Source of the DNA: Fasciola hepatica
Lineage: Eukaryota; Platyhelminthes; Trematoda; Plagiorchiida; Fasciolidae
DNA: 64,000 nt
Direction: 5' to 3'
NCBI GenBank assembly: GCA_948099385.1
Contig: CANUEZ040000161.1
Location: forward strand, 3,472,001-3,536,000
The stretch's first letter is position 1, and each line of letters opens with the position of its first letter. The notes under the pieces were generated by a model that worked only from the letters and a program-made list of their open reading frames with translations, had not been told where the DNA came from and made no database searches. Positions 35,435 through 46,213 of the stretch are shown piece after piece. A program made the position numbers and the translations under genes.

Positions 35435-36091
35435 GTGACTCGTCGTGGCATACCATCTGCTGTCTCTGGTTTGTTCGATCTGCTCGGCTTCGTCTCTCCC
35501 TGGCTGTTACCCGGAAGGATCCTGCTGCAGCGGCCCTGCCGTGAGGAAGTCGATTGGAACCAGCCACTGGACCGAGAAGACCGGTTGGACTGGGAGAATT
35601 TCCTGAACACCCTAGAGAAACAAGGAGATGAACGGATCCCACGACGCTTGCCCTCCGGTCATACAACACAGACGGGAGAACTACAAGCCTTTTCTGAAGC
35701 ATCTGAAGTCGGTTACGTGGCCGTGGCATACGGACGATGGAGCTCGGGCGGTGGACAATATGCCATGGGGTTCCTGTTCGCGAATGCCTGCGTTGCTCTA
35801 CTGAAATCGGTTTCGATCCCGCGTCTCAGGATTAGTGCAGCTGCGTTAGCAGTAAGGTCGGCGCGACCGGTGAAGGGATGTTTCGACTTCTACATCTGGT
35901 CAGCTAGTTTTTTGACGGACTCGACGATAGTGCTGCACCACACCAAAAACGTCAGCAGCCTTTTCATTACTTTCGTTGCTAATAGGCTCACGATCATCCA
36001 TGACGAGACTGCCATGAACCAGTGGATACATGTCAGGTCTGGTGATAACCCAGCCGATCTGTGCTTCCGAGGTGTGACCAACTTCCGATAA
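35435..36091 (+). pseudogene. element B RT connection and RNase H
   Basis: At 218 codons this is the longest motif-bearing frame of the element. It begins VTRRGIPSAVSGLFDLLGFV (the Pao connection with D-L-L-G in place of D-P-L-G) and contains SIPRLRISAAALAVR (the RNase H helix, normally IPRLELsAA). It then has SFLTDSTIVLHHTKN (the WTDS..VLqYi.N block with Trp replaced by Leu) and IHVRSGDNPADL, the characteristic end before integrase. The enzyme would remove template RNA. The region is open throughout and only mildly decayed. Confidence 0.85.
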
Positions 36092-36389
36092 CTGGACACG
36101 TGGACGCGAGGACCGAAACTCCTGCAAATGCCTCAACAGAAATGGCCCGTGTACGAACCGAAGCCCCCTCTGGAATTGGAACTGGAGATCAGAGGAGCAG
36201 TGGCCACAGCCACAGTCGCCAGAGCGACACTCATTTCGACACGGCTGGTCAGGTTTTCCTCCTGGATGAAAAGGCCCTGGTCATTAGCTTGGTTGGCCAC
36301 GTCCAAGGGACATTTGCTAGTCATGAAAGGGATCCACCCCTCCAGCCGTGTACGGGTGGGTCCGATAGGCCGGATGAAGTACGAGCCAA

Positions 36390-37345
36390 AGAACACGATT
36401 TATTGAAGATGATACAACGGGAGGCTTCCGCCGAGAACTCGAGAGGGCTGGACCATTTAGGGCCTTTGTGGATCGAAAGTGGTAAGAGGTTGGGGAAAGG
36501 GTACGGATGTCTCATGAAGTGCGTGAAATTTCGCGCGATGCACTTAGAAACTACGCATTCGATGACGACCGACTTCTTCCTCCGGGCCTTGAGACGCTTA
36601 ATCAACCAAAGAGGCATATAAGCGGATATGTACTCAGGCAAGGGTCAAACTAGTGGGAGCTTGCCGAGAACTGCAGCTGTGACACAAAAGCATGAACAGG
36701 GACGAGCTGCAGAATCAAACCAGGGCCTACGACACACGAAGACTCTTCAGCCCCCCGTAGGCCAGTCATCCCGGTGGCGTATGGAAAAGCTTAATCCGGT
36801 CCGCCAAGCGTGAATTGCCATCGATCATTGAGCAACAGCCGCCCGACGACGAAACTTTGAGCACCATCATGACCGAGGTCGAAAGAATCCTGAACAACCG
36901 CCCATCGGTTCCAGTAACCAACAGCTAGCTCCCCTTATCTGGCCCTCACTCCGAACGATCTGATGACGTTAGGGTCGAACTTGGGCTTCCAAGGACCGAC
37001 GAACCTTCGTGTGTGCTACCTCCATGGATGGAAGCAGGCAAATTATCTTGCCAAGGTTTCTTGGAAGTGATGGCTGCCGGAGTATTACCGGCTCTGCAAG
37101 CACGAGAGAAGTGGCTAATGAAAGCAAGACCATTCAAGGTTGGGGATGTAGTGGTGGTCGCCGACGAACATGCTCATTTCAGCGCCTGGCCCTTGGGCTT
37201 TGTCTTGGAAACTATCAAATGTTCTGACAAAGTGATGAGAACTGTCAGGGTGAAGACCGCCAAAGGAAAGCTAACACGCGACGTACGCAGCATCAGCCTC
37301 CTTAATAGTGAAAACGGAGAAGCCGACACCACAGAACCCCGGTAG
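36390..37345 (+). pseudogene. element B integrase remnant
   Basis: Catalytic core: DHLGPLWIESG, GYGCLMKCVKFRAMHLE and MTTDFFLRALRRLINQRG match the BEL DDE integrase ('vDyfGPl.v', 'yg.lftCl..RavHLE', 'mttd.fl.al.rfi.rRG'). The next block, ADMYSGKGQTSGS, has lost the second catalytic Asp-Asn (normally YSDNGTNF). C-terminus (37.13-37.32 kb): VGDVVVVADEHAHF and WPLGFVLETIKCSDKVMR, then VRVKTAKGKLTRDVRSISLL, the DUF5641-like domain. Frame changes occur at several points. The enzyme would insert cDNA into the genome. Confidence 0.85.
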
Positions 37346-38041
37346 ACTGTTCTTCACTCGTCCTTGGAGTGGGTAAAGGCACCCCTTTTCTGTGGAGGCG
37401 TTTATGACATACTAACATACCGGACTATCCTTACACACAATCACGCAGGCGCGGGGGACACGCTCCCGCTCCACGGTCCCCAACGAACTTGTCATGGTGC
37501 AAACAGTCCCTCATTTGTCAAGGGCCTTATAGAAGTTTCCCACGTGTGGCTGTAGTTGCCATTCAGTCATACACCCGGACACGTACCTTCAATCACACAC
37601 ACGTACATGATACGCGTTTATGCTTCGTGACCCCCATAAAACGCGCCGCAGTGCTGACTGTTCCTTGTTTATCACAGACATTACGGAATATATCTCCCGT
37701 AGATGGGATTAATTGCTATATGCCCACATGCCAGAATGCAACCTCGCCCGGGGCACACACAAGCACACACACTCACACAAGCACGAGTAGCCAATGCACG
37801 ACGGCTCTCCCGATGAAAGCCCCTATGTTTCTCCTTATGCTTACCATCGACCAGCCGTTCCCACGGACGATGCAGAGTGACTTCGCGTCGGTGTAGCCAC
37901 TAGTGCGATTGTGAGTAGAATGTTGACGTCAGAACTATTGGGTATGCGCACTGACAGCAGCATCAATGTAGGTAAGGAAAATCAGTACCCTTATTCCAAA
38001 CCTTGTACTTTGCTGAGATTCGGGAGGATGTTGGTAGGCGG
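37346..38041 (+). other. element B 3' untranslated segment, with a CA-rich repeat
   Basis: Between the integrase end and the 3' LTR I see no gene. A CA-rich imperfect microsatellite (GCACACACAAGCACACACAC and similar) occupies about 37753-37784. Confidence 0.55.
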
Positions 38042-38418
38042 TGAGAAGACCGGTTGTGAACGATCCCCCAGAAACACTGCAATTTCACGTTTTCTTGACA
38101 CCACTCGCTCATACGCACTATTCGCGTGTTTTGTGCACTGTATATTTTCATGAACCAACATCTGTTTGTTCGCGTCCGACGCGCTACTCGGTCATATCCC
38201 ATTTTGGACCTGCGTGACACACGTGCTCATTTCTCGCAGGTCACAATTTGGCCCTCGTTTTCTGAGTCCCTATGATCGCACAATTGTGGTTCGTATGTGT
38301 TTTACGTCATTGTTCATTCGTTAATCTAGTACTACATAATTTCACGGCTAGTTGCGTAGTGATTTCGGGATCCGTTTTGAATATGGCTGCTTGCAGCTCA
38401 AAGGCGCCCTAAATTCTC
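38042..38418 (+). repeat. element B 3' LTR
   Basis: Starts TGAGAAGACCGG and aligns to the 5' LTR throughout. The core 38095-38376 is nearly identical to the 5' core, while both ends are diverged. The 3' end is set by the shared AGGCGCC..TAAATTCTCT-like tail and is uncertain by about 15 bp. Confidence 0.85.
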
Positions 38419-38859
38419 TGAAAGCGAGAAGACTTTGGCTGGGTCCATACAAGTAGGAAAAGATCGAGCTTAGGCAAGACACGCAAACCTGGGGAACTTT
38501 GACTTATGAATGTTGCCGTTGGTTTTTGCAAACAAGCGCAAGAGGTTTTGCAACGATCACCGCGTCTCAGGGGGAGGCCGTCTGACTGTTGATTAACCTT
38601 GAACGGAAAGATTGGCAGAAATTCCAGGAAGTATGCACAGAACCTAAAGGCAAAGACCAAGCCAGATTTTGCCTAGGGGGTCCTCTGTTGAGATCCTTAC
38701 CGGTGTAAAGTGAATGAAAAGATAGCAGAAGTGTTTCTAAGCAACGCCAGCTGGCTGTTTTACATACGAGAGGAAAAATCAAACAACTTTTTTATCCAGA
38801 AGACCCGCGGTTATTGCGATGATTGAGATCCGATGCATGATGAGGTTCTGGACATAGAG

Positions 38860-39210
38860 GCTGCTCTTCAGGGAAACCGGATGTTCCGAGCGGACCGAAA
38901 TCGGTTCAGAGATAGTTGCGGTGTAATTTACACCAGGGAGGGGATATCTGCTCATCCACCTAATCTTTATTCGGTCCTCTAAGGGCTAGGCGGGCCACTT
39001 TGGTGTAAGTTGGAACTAGTCAGTAGCAGGTACGCAGTTTTGGGGTTTTTCTGCAGGACACCCTTTGCAGAACCATTGAACATGCCGGGTTCTTTGAGCA
39101 GCTGGGTATCTGAAGGTCACTGCCCAGTCCTCGGTGACTTCAGTGTGCCGCAACTTGGCTGGATAACTTATGGCTTTACCGCAGCAGATGACCATGTTTC
39201 CTGAATTCTG
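38860..39210 (+). pseudogene. CR1-like endonuclease remnant
   Basis: MFRADRNRFRDSCGVIYTRE near 38.88-38.94 kb matches the 'lfRaDRsdr.GGGVllY.r' block. In another frame, CPVLGDFSVPQLGW near 39.12-39.16 kb matches the 'vlGDFNaP.i.W' block of APE-type endonucleases; Asn of GDFN, important for activity, is Ser. The first GGG has become DSC. The enzyme would cleave target DNA. Confidence 0.75.
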
Positions 39211-39739
39211 ATTGCTACTTGTGTAATCCCGAGCTGCATCAAAACGTGTCCCAGCCAGCTCGCCTATAAGGTGAACAGCCGTGCATTCTGGATCTTGTTT
39301 TAGCTCTATGAAAGTCAGACTCTTCCAGCGTCCTCATGGTTATGGCCCTCCATGGCTTCACTGAGAACTCTAATGCATAATTTGCAAAAGAAATTGTGCA
39401 CGGTAAAGACATCGGGAGACCGGGGAAGGCTACCTTGTGTATACACAAATAAGGAGTAATTATTCGTCTACGTAGGCAATTAGGCAAAACGGGTTTGGAG
39501 AGGGGCTGGTTGCCGACTGCTTTAAGGCATTCAAACCGTTGTTTGCGCATCTCAAGAGTCACACGAGAGGTACGCCGGGAATACTACCTCGCTTCGGGCC
39601 CTGACCGTCACTGACTTTGACGAAGTTGAGGCTGAGGTCCTGGCACGGTTTTATGCTTCAGAGTGTTCAAGGGGGATTCAACACTAACCCTTCAATAGTA
39701 CTGAAGCCCATCATCGTGCCTCATTATTCTCGCATGGAC

Positions 39740-40470
39740 GAAACTGTCACAAAGATAATCCCTCAAGTCCTACCAAACCAGCCGACCCTGATGTAATTAA
39801 CCCTATGGTGTTGACTGAACTACCCGACACCATTGTGCCGCCTGCCACCAGGTTGTTCATCTCCTCGCAGGCAGCGAAGAAACTGCCGGACGACTGGAGA
39901 GAGGATATTTTTGTCCTGCTGCTCAGAGGTGGCGACGAAAGTGCGGCTGTAAACTGCAACTCTGGTATCCAAGAAATGTCGTCTGCAAGATTGTAGAGCG
40001 CCTCATGGTAGAGCAGATGCAGGATCACATTAGAGGATGCTGCCTGTTCGGCCCACCACAATATGGTTTCCGCAAAGCCCTTTCCTGCCTATCGAATCTT
40101 TTGCTGGCTGTTGAGGGCTGGACTGAAGCGAAGGCCAGGGGATATGTAATGGAAGCTATCTTTGTGGACCTAAGCAAAGCCTATGAAAAAGTTCTGCATG
40201 ACCACCTCCTTTGGATACTCAGATTACTGAGAATAGCAGTTCCATTGCTAAGGTGGGCCGAGGATTTCCCAAGGGGACAGCAATTTACTATCAGAGTCAG
40301 AAGATCCACCTCAAGGTGGAACTTGGCTTACAAGGGTGTGCCTGAGAGTCCGTTCTTCCACAGTCACTGTTTCTCACTTACATTAACAATCTCCCAAAAG
40401 TTTCCCCATCGGCTTGTTTATCATATATGGTTGATCCCAAACCATGGCGCCTAATTCACTCGGATGCAAA
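39740..40470 (+). pseudogene. CR1-like reverse transcriptase remnant
   Basis: Frame 1 (39.79-40.0 kb): INPMVLTELPDTIVPPATRL and KKLPDDWREDIFVLLLRGG, typical of the RT N-terminus. Frame 2 (40.0-40.45 kb): QYGFRKALSCLSNLL, AIFVDLSKAYEKVLHDHLL (motif A, catalytic Asp retained as VDLSKAY) and a decayed motif B. A further frame gives SYMVDPKPWRL for the YxDD box, where the first Asp is Val. It would copy element RNA at the target site. Confidence 0.82.
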
Positions 40471-41255
40471 TAACTAAGCTCTACAGAAAGATCTAAAAGC
40501 TCTCGTTAGCTTTCCCCCCGTGCGGATGCTTTCACAAAGTGTTGTCAAACGTGGTCACGTGCTCGCTGGCTGTCCTCAGCTGCCAGTGGGCCACAAACTG
40601 TCCGAAAACCTGTCTCGAACGACAGATTATGGTTGCGATCTGGAAGTCAACGATTTCATCGCTGGAAGTCAAAGGTGGTAAGGACAGAGTGTGTTCCCCC
40701 GCTGGGAGTGTTCTTGGTCCAATTCGCCGTTCTTCTTGGAAAAACCGTTAGATGCCTTCCGTGTACTGTGGGCCTCCCACTTACTTCCTCGTCTTGAATA
40801 CCGTAAAGCTACTGCAAGTCCGCGTACAGCTACAGAGTCATCCAAGTTAGGGAGTACAGGGTCCTGCCTTCAGTCTCCTCCCTGGAGTACTTGGGATCAG
40901 TTAGTGGCAATCTTGAAACTACTGGTTTGTCTGCGGAAGCCTATCGTGAAAGCGCGATAATATCATCGTCGTATCCGTCGGGGTGATCTGGGGCTAGAGC
41001 TTTGAGCAGACTCCCCGCTGCGCACGCTATGCGTTGCGCGCGGGCACTTAATGACTGGTGAAGACACATTCTACTGGTGTGCCGATAGTCCACAACCTGT
41101 CGCGAAAGACCACAAATCTATGGAGTTCTTTGCCTGCTGATATGGTGAGAGAGGTGAACGACGGAGCTTTCGAGAGGAAAACTGACCAATATTTTGCTGG
41201 GGCTATGGAGTTTTACTCAATATTTGGTTCATATTAAAAGGGGAATTGTGATGCA
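40470..41255 (+). pseudogene. CR1-like RT thumb and C-terminus remnant
   Basis: Recognisable pieces are scattered across frames. WSSLPADMVREVNDGAFERK near 41.12-41.18 kb matches the CR1 ORF2 ending ('WNsLP..vv.a.s...FK..ld'), followed within about 25 codons by a stop at 41.23 kb. The part between 40.47 and 41.1 kb lies where the thumb belongs but is badly degraded. Confidence 0.6.
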
Positions 41256-43108
41256 GCTTAAGCGGGAAGATTCATGCCTTCGCCAAAAATGAGAATGAAG
41301 AAGAAAAGATTAAGCTTATTCGGAAATCGGATACTTAAGAGTTCCAACTTGCATTAGAGCTGATTTCCCTAAAACCGGATTACAAAAAACAAAAAAACGG
41401 GTACACCTTCACGACAGCCTCACAGAAGTGACCGCAATATAAATTAATTTACGCTGCATGTCAAGAACCAGATATTGCGAGAAAAGGATGGCACGTGAGC
41501 AGCACAGACAGTGCCGCTGATCGTAAAGGACCAACAAACAAATTCAAAATCAGCAACTGCTAAGCCAGCTGAAGAGGAGCAAAATTCAACAAAGCTAAAA
41601 TTGCCACAAAATTAGCAATATCATCTCACAAATGTTGTCCCATTTAGGTTCTAGTCGAATACTTTTTCCCCCATTACAGAGCAAAAGACTTCCCGTTATT
41701 TATTTACTGTCAATACTACACCAACCTGCTTCAGAACTTATTCCAATCCCGTGTGAAAACTTCAGTGAACTTTGCCCTATTGAAGATAACTTTGAGAAAG
41801 TGAAATTGGGACTCCACCTAGATAAATCACGCACAGGTGAACCAAAAACTGAAGGCTTGAGAAAATGCCACTGGCCCTTTCCTCGAGGTCTTCGTTATAA
41901 CCAGATTTTAAAGTGGGATCCACGGGAAGAATGTGTGAATAAAATTTATAACGTCGTTGAAAATTACAGGAATTTTGAGAGCTGGAGTGGCTCTGTTGGG
42001 CTCGCACATTATATGGCGGTTTAACTAGAAAAAGAAAAAACAAAGGATGCAGAGAGGTGTGAGTACATCTAATTAAGGTGAAATAGGGCAGGCAGGATAG
42101 TGATGTGCAGGTATCCGGCGGTGTCTAGCCAACGGAAGTGGAAATGCTCACGGGCACGGGGTGTGCTTCAAAACGGTCCTTCTTATTTGGATCAATGCAG
42201 CCACCACGCAGGCCGCCTGGTAAATGTGGATGCAATATTAAATGCCGGTTAGTATCGTCCGGAATCAATGTTCAGTGCGGTTTTTCTGGGGGCACTCATA
42301 GACAGCTAAGGACGAACAATCAGTGGTAACCACCTGCGAACTCGCCTATACAAGTCCAATGGAATACGGAGTAAAAAGCGCGAAAGCGTTTTTTCTTGCC
42401 CTTTTTGTTCATTCTTTGGCTCTTACTTAGATGGCACGTTTTTTGTTGCGCACTTCCTTCAGTTATTTTGAGTTCTTACGGACTCCGCGGATTTGCCTTG
42501 GACGCATCTCACATCTTTTTTTCTGTGTCATGGTTCTAGCGTACCCTGTTTTATTCTCAACGAGCCCTTGTTCCGTTTAAAGTCTCCTAGAAAGCCAGAA
42601 TACCCTTTATTCTTCAAAATAGAGGTAGAGAATATCTCTCCGTGTAAGCATTGTTACCACAGCTCAACGACTAAGACTGGGATGTGGATCGCAAGCCGCC
42701 ACGTCCTCAGAAACAGGTCAGGTAGCCAACTGAACAATAGGTCGTGGGATCTTTTGCTGATGCGGCTGGCCGTGCGTCTCATGAATATGTCTCTCTCCGG
42801 GGCGGAAGGTGCACTAACGATACTGAACACATCTACTATTTCTTTAAAGTAAGCTAGTGTCCCTGCATGCTATCGCGGCGCAAAAAAGGAGCTGAGCCCA
42901 AATGTTTGGTCTAAAATAGCCTCTGAAGACACGCCTGGTAGAGACCGGTCACCTCGGACTCTTTGATATGCCACTAAAGGCATTCCGGGAATTTGCAGAC
43001 GACCCTCATAGTCAATCCTACGTAACCATCCAAAGAGGCGAGGTGTGCACCTGAGCACCCTTTTCAGATTTGCCTCGTTCTGTACCCGTACATGTAAAGA
43101 CCAAATAG
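41256..43108. other. interval with one orphan ORF
   Basis: AT-richer than its surroundings in 41.3-42.05 kb. Apart from the ORF at 41632-42024 I see no supported feature. A 119-codon plus frame at 42493-42852 has no recognisable domain. Confidence 0.4.
41632..42024 (+). CDS. orphan ORF of 130 codons with A-rich 3' flank (doubtful)
   Basis: It opens with a true ATG and ends TAA, followed directly by an A-rich stretch (AGAAAAAGAAAAAAC). Within the frame, CCCCCATTACAG before GCAAAAGACTTCC looks like a 3' splice site, so the exon might begin there. The predicted C-terminal half (KCHWPFPRGLRYNQILKWDP...) is well mixed in composition and not low-complexity. I recognise no family. It could be an exon, a retrocopy piece or a chance frame in decayed CR1 3' DNA. 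Confidence 0.25.
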   Translation: MLSHLGSSRILFPPLQSKRLPVIYLLSILHQPASELIPIPCENFSELCPIEDNFEKVKLGLHLDKSRTGEPKTEGLRKCHWPFPRGLRYNQILKWDPREECVNKIYNVVENYRNFESWSGSVGLAHYMAV

Positions 43109-43450
43109 TGAAAATCCTTCCAGATGTTCAACGTGCTTTGTGAATTTGACTATATTTGTCATCACTTTGAAAAGGTCGTCCATACACCACACGTTTTACG
43201 TTTGTTTATCTATGTGAGACATTTGAATTTGGCCTTGAACCGTTCCTGACTGTCGTGCTTGAGCCACGGGGCTTTGGAACTTTGGGTTTTACTGCGAAGT
43301 CTTTTGGGCCGCATACTTGAGGTTTGTGTATATTTGTATCCTTGGTGAATTTCAATTTAGTATCGTAAAAACCACGAGTCAATCTTATTCTGGTTTTGGG
43401 ATTCGTTTAAATTGGCTACGCGTTGCTCGATTTGCGAGAATTGATTTACT
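43109..43450 (+). repeat. LTR family A, copy 3
   Basis: Starts TGAAAATCCTTCC and ends near GATTTACT, about 342 bp. The core is nearly identical (about three differences by eye over roughly 265 bp) to the inverted copy at 46864-47204. The sequence after it (GTACATGAGAACTCGCCC) resembles the leader after the 56.2 kb LTR, so it is probably a 5' LTR whose interior was displaced by CR1-like sequence. Confidence 0.85.
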
Positions 43451-43589
43451 GTACATGAGAACTCGCCCGATCCCTCATAGTCCAGCTAGGGTCTTACCTT
43501 GAGGGCGTAAGACACTTGGAATGCTTTGAGTGAGGGAGAGAAAAAACACCAACTAACTGGACCTTGGATACTGCGCACAAACGCTGTCG

Positions 43590-44410
43590 GTCTAAGCTTT
43601 TGCCCTTGGAGAAGAGTCTACAATATCTTCATAGCGTTCTGGGCGGACGCACCGGCGGAAAAAGGGCTTCTTGCAAGCAGCATATCGCACTACTGGCCCG
43701 AGCTCTTTCGCGCATACCTGCGCATTCGTTGGCGTCTGCCTGCAAAAGTCCCAGATCAGTCCATCTTTCAGGGGCCTTGGCATCTTCCCTAGAATTTATT
43801 ACATCTGCTTCTGACGTGATCGTACGCCAGATCCTGATGCCGCCCACGTAAATGAGATGGAGCCACTGGAAAACGTCCAGTCGATCAGTAATATAATCAC
43901 GAACAGCAGCAAGCCTAAAACCAATCCCTGTGTCACACCACCTGTAACCACTTGTCACTTCGGCGTTGACTGTGGGCCTTGTACCGCAAGAGTCCTCCTT
44001 TTAAGAATGTTCTTGATCCACAAAATCAAGGGATCCTCAGCTCCGAGAGTCTTGGGCCCACCTAGTGGAGGGCCTGGCGAAAAGTTTTCAAAAGCCTGCG
44101 TAAACCCACAAAAACTACCCTCGTGAGGTGTTTCTCTAACTTGACATTTGTCCAGCCTTTCCGTGCTAGAATCAAGGTTGTTAGATAGAGAATACTCATC
44201 CATAAAATGTTGTTATCGACATGGTAAGCCTCTTCCACCGATACAATCCCGGAACCTTGCGGTTAGCAGGCTTTTCACAAGTTTTCTAAACACCCATAGA
44301 CCGACAACTGGGTAACTGATAGCCCCGGCCGTCCAACCTCTGAACGATGTGAAAAACAGCTTTCCCCATCCCTGCGGATTATTTCTTGGCCATGGCAATG
44401 CGTTGAACAA
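43590..44410 (-). pseudogene. CR1-like RT remnant, copy e
   Basis: Minus-strand blocks are a degenerate N-terminal stretch near 44.3 kb, GFTQAFENF (motif A-like) near 44.1 kb, LILWIKNILKRRTLAV near 44.0 kb and GGVTQGLVLGLLLF (motif B) near 43.94 kb. YVGGIRIWRTITSEADVI near 43.82 kb is the YxDD region in which both catalytic Asp are Gly. ERWTDLGLLQADANECAGM follows at the usual place ('L..W...w.l.fN..KC..m'). The order and spacing are convincing; the polymerase is certainly dead. It sits just after the LTR at 43.1-43.45 kb in opposite orientation. Confidence 0.8.
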
Positions 44411-44833
44411 TCTTTTGACCGGTTGAGTTAAAGCAATAAACAGTTTCTATACCACAGCTGAATGCAAGCCACCAGGTCAGATGGATTAGTCAATTTTGAT
44501 TGTATGCCTGTAGGAAACCATCCATCAGCCATTTTCTTGTGGGACATAAGGGGAGTGCCTACTCTGATCTATGGAGGATGCTTAAGCATCAACTTCGGAA
44601 ACGTAGGCTAACAGGTAGTGTTTCATCATTGTGTCCGTCTTGAGTTCGTCTTTAGTTCCATGTGGGCATATATCTTGCTGGGCTGGAGTGACTATTCAGC
44701 CCTTGTCCTCCGTCACGGATAAGACAAACGTTCAGGTGCATTAACCGAGTCCGTAGTTAGCGATTCTCTAATAGGCGTCACCTTTCACACTTCATTCGTG
44801 TGCACTGATAACGGGTGCTGCCAAAGCTGTCAA

Positions 44834-44880
44834 ATTAATAATGGTTAATAATAATGATGGTAATAATAATAATAATGGTA
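44834..44880. repeat. (AAT/ATG)n microsatellite
   Basis: Imperfect AATAATGG / TAATAATAATAATAATGG tract. Confidence 0.85.
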
Positions 44881-45688
44881 TATTTAACGGCCATGGTTGA
44901 GAAGCACTGGCAAGAGCATGATCATGGTGTACAGTGTGACTCAATAGGATGAAATATTCGCAAATTTCAGGAATAAGAGTAAAACTGTCAGAGACAGAAA
45001 AACATAGCCCGCAATAATTTGAATGCGTCACTTTACTAATGGTTTGCGAGGCACTTATGAGCCGGTTTCGAGTTCGAGTTGAGCCGTGGTGCACGGTGGG
45101 AGTACCGAGAACATCGTTAATACATAGCACCAAAGCTGCATTGTAAACGAGAAAAATGCAAACCATGGGAAACGGAGGCTTACCATAGTTCTGCGGACGG
45201 AGTAAGTCCCAAACAGGGCGAAAAGGAGGCAAAGCAAACAAAAATTATTTGTACGGGGGTGCAGTCAGGAAAATCGGTGCTTGCTTAGAGAATAGCAACC
45301 CATGAAGATGATGCAAACGTTAAATGAAGGATCTACCGGAGTTTAATAAAATGAATGAGTTATGAAACAGGGCGACGTGAAACCGGCTTCATGGAAGTGC
45401 ACTTGGGAGCATTGGTGATTGTGGAAGGAACGGCAGTCCATAAAAAGGTGAGTTTAATTCCAGGATCAGTAACCTGCTTCATTCAGAAATGAAAAAGCCC
45501 AGCTGATGGTCCTGGAAGAGTAGTGAATTAACTTCCAGCCTGCTACTGTTTGAGGGGAAAATGAACTCTTGCAACGGATACCAAAGTTAAAAGTCTCCCC
45601 ATAGGCTGGAGCTTCATTATGCTGTTTTGTTGAGGAATATATATTGACGTATTGAGCCCCATTGTTATTGAGCGTCATTACTGGTAAT

Positions 45689-46213
45689 TTACGTCATCCT
45701 ATGGGTATGGTTCGTCTGGCGGGTAAAGAGCGTGCCGATCAACCAGCCGGGTGTGGAGAGACATGACGGTTTAAACTGATGACTGTTACTGGCCCATATG
45801 TTGGCAGGTTGCGCGTTAACTTCTATTTGTTTTAGCTGCAGTGGTGATATCGGCAGCACAGGCTTTGCGTTACAAAAAGCTAATCGATCTGGCGAGCAGT
45901 TGGGTGTATTTTCTGTCGGTTGATTGTGGTTCCAGATGAAGTGAAGGGTTCCACTTGGGTCTCCGTCGGTACAAGTCAAAGTGCCATTCTTGGTCATCCA
46001 GTGTGGCGACTGAAATAGTGAGAGACGACGAACCTGAAATAAATGGGGAGTGCAGTCTTGGAGTGGTTCCAGTTGCGGGTTATGGTAATAAATGACGTCA
46101 GTAATAAGGAAATGGTTAGGCTTATGTGAATGGGGCAAGGGTGAAGTTTCACTTAAGCGGTCAATGGCACCTACTCCATTTTCTTGGTGAAACAGGCTCG
46201 CAGAGGGTTCCAC
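45689..46213 (-). CDS. orphan 174-codon ORF (doubtful)
   Basis: Stop-free for 174 codons but without an ATG near its start (first codon GTG). The composition is rich in Pro, His, Asn, Thr and Ser (PHSHKPNHF, GDPSGTLHFIWNHNQPTENT), with no recognisable domain, signal peptide or membrane segment. No paralog was seen elsewhere in the window. It may be a decayed exon or element ORF, or chance. Confidence 0.18.
   Translation of the reverse strand: MEPSASLFHQENGVGAIDRLSETSPLPHSHKPNHFLITDVIYYHNPQLEPLQDCTPHLFQVRRLSLFQSPHWMTKNGTLTCTDGDPSGTLHFIWNHNQPTENTPNCSPDRLAFCNAKPVLPISPLQLKQIEVNAQPANIWASNSHQFKPSCLSTPGWLIGTLFTRQTNHTHRMT

Larger units (their letters stand above)
32137..38418 (+). mobile_element. 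BEL/Pao LTR retrotransposon, full-length but decayed (element B)
   Basis: Two direct LTRs of about 375 bp (32137 and 38042) enclose 5.5 kb with gag, aspartic protease, RT, RNase H and integrase in BEL/Pao order on the plus strand. The total of about 6.3 kb is normal for the family. All coding parts contain frameshifts and stops, so it cannot move by itself. I could not find a clean 5-bp target-site duplication because the outer LTR ends are diverged. This is the structural reference for the other BEL scraps in the window. Confidence 0.88.
38830..41255 (+). mobile_element. CR1/jockey-like non-LTR retrotransposon, copy b
   Basis: Plus-strand blocks are endonuclease (38.88-39.2 kb), RT (39.75-40.45 kb) and a C-terminal end (41.1-41.24 kb). 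The ORF1 and 5' part are missing; the copy starts inside the endonuclease about 400 bp after the element B 3' LTR. Many frameshifts and stops. Non-LTR elements are commonly 5' truncated by incomplete reverse transcription, which may explain the missing start, although LTR insertion could also have removed it. Confidence 0.78.

Noticed and set aside
37741..37800. CA-rich segment as a possible CRISPR-like or regulated repeat
   Set aside because: Ordinary imperfect CA microsatellite with no spacer structure; nothing in this window is prokaryotic.
43317..43502. Recurrent short peptide beginning with TTG in family A LTRs (also at 46814-46996 and 56073-56327)
   Set aside because: Same frame recurs only because the LTR core is nearly identical; it starts at TTG, not ATG, and is not in frame with gag.
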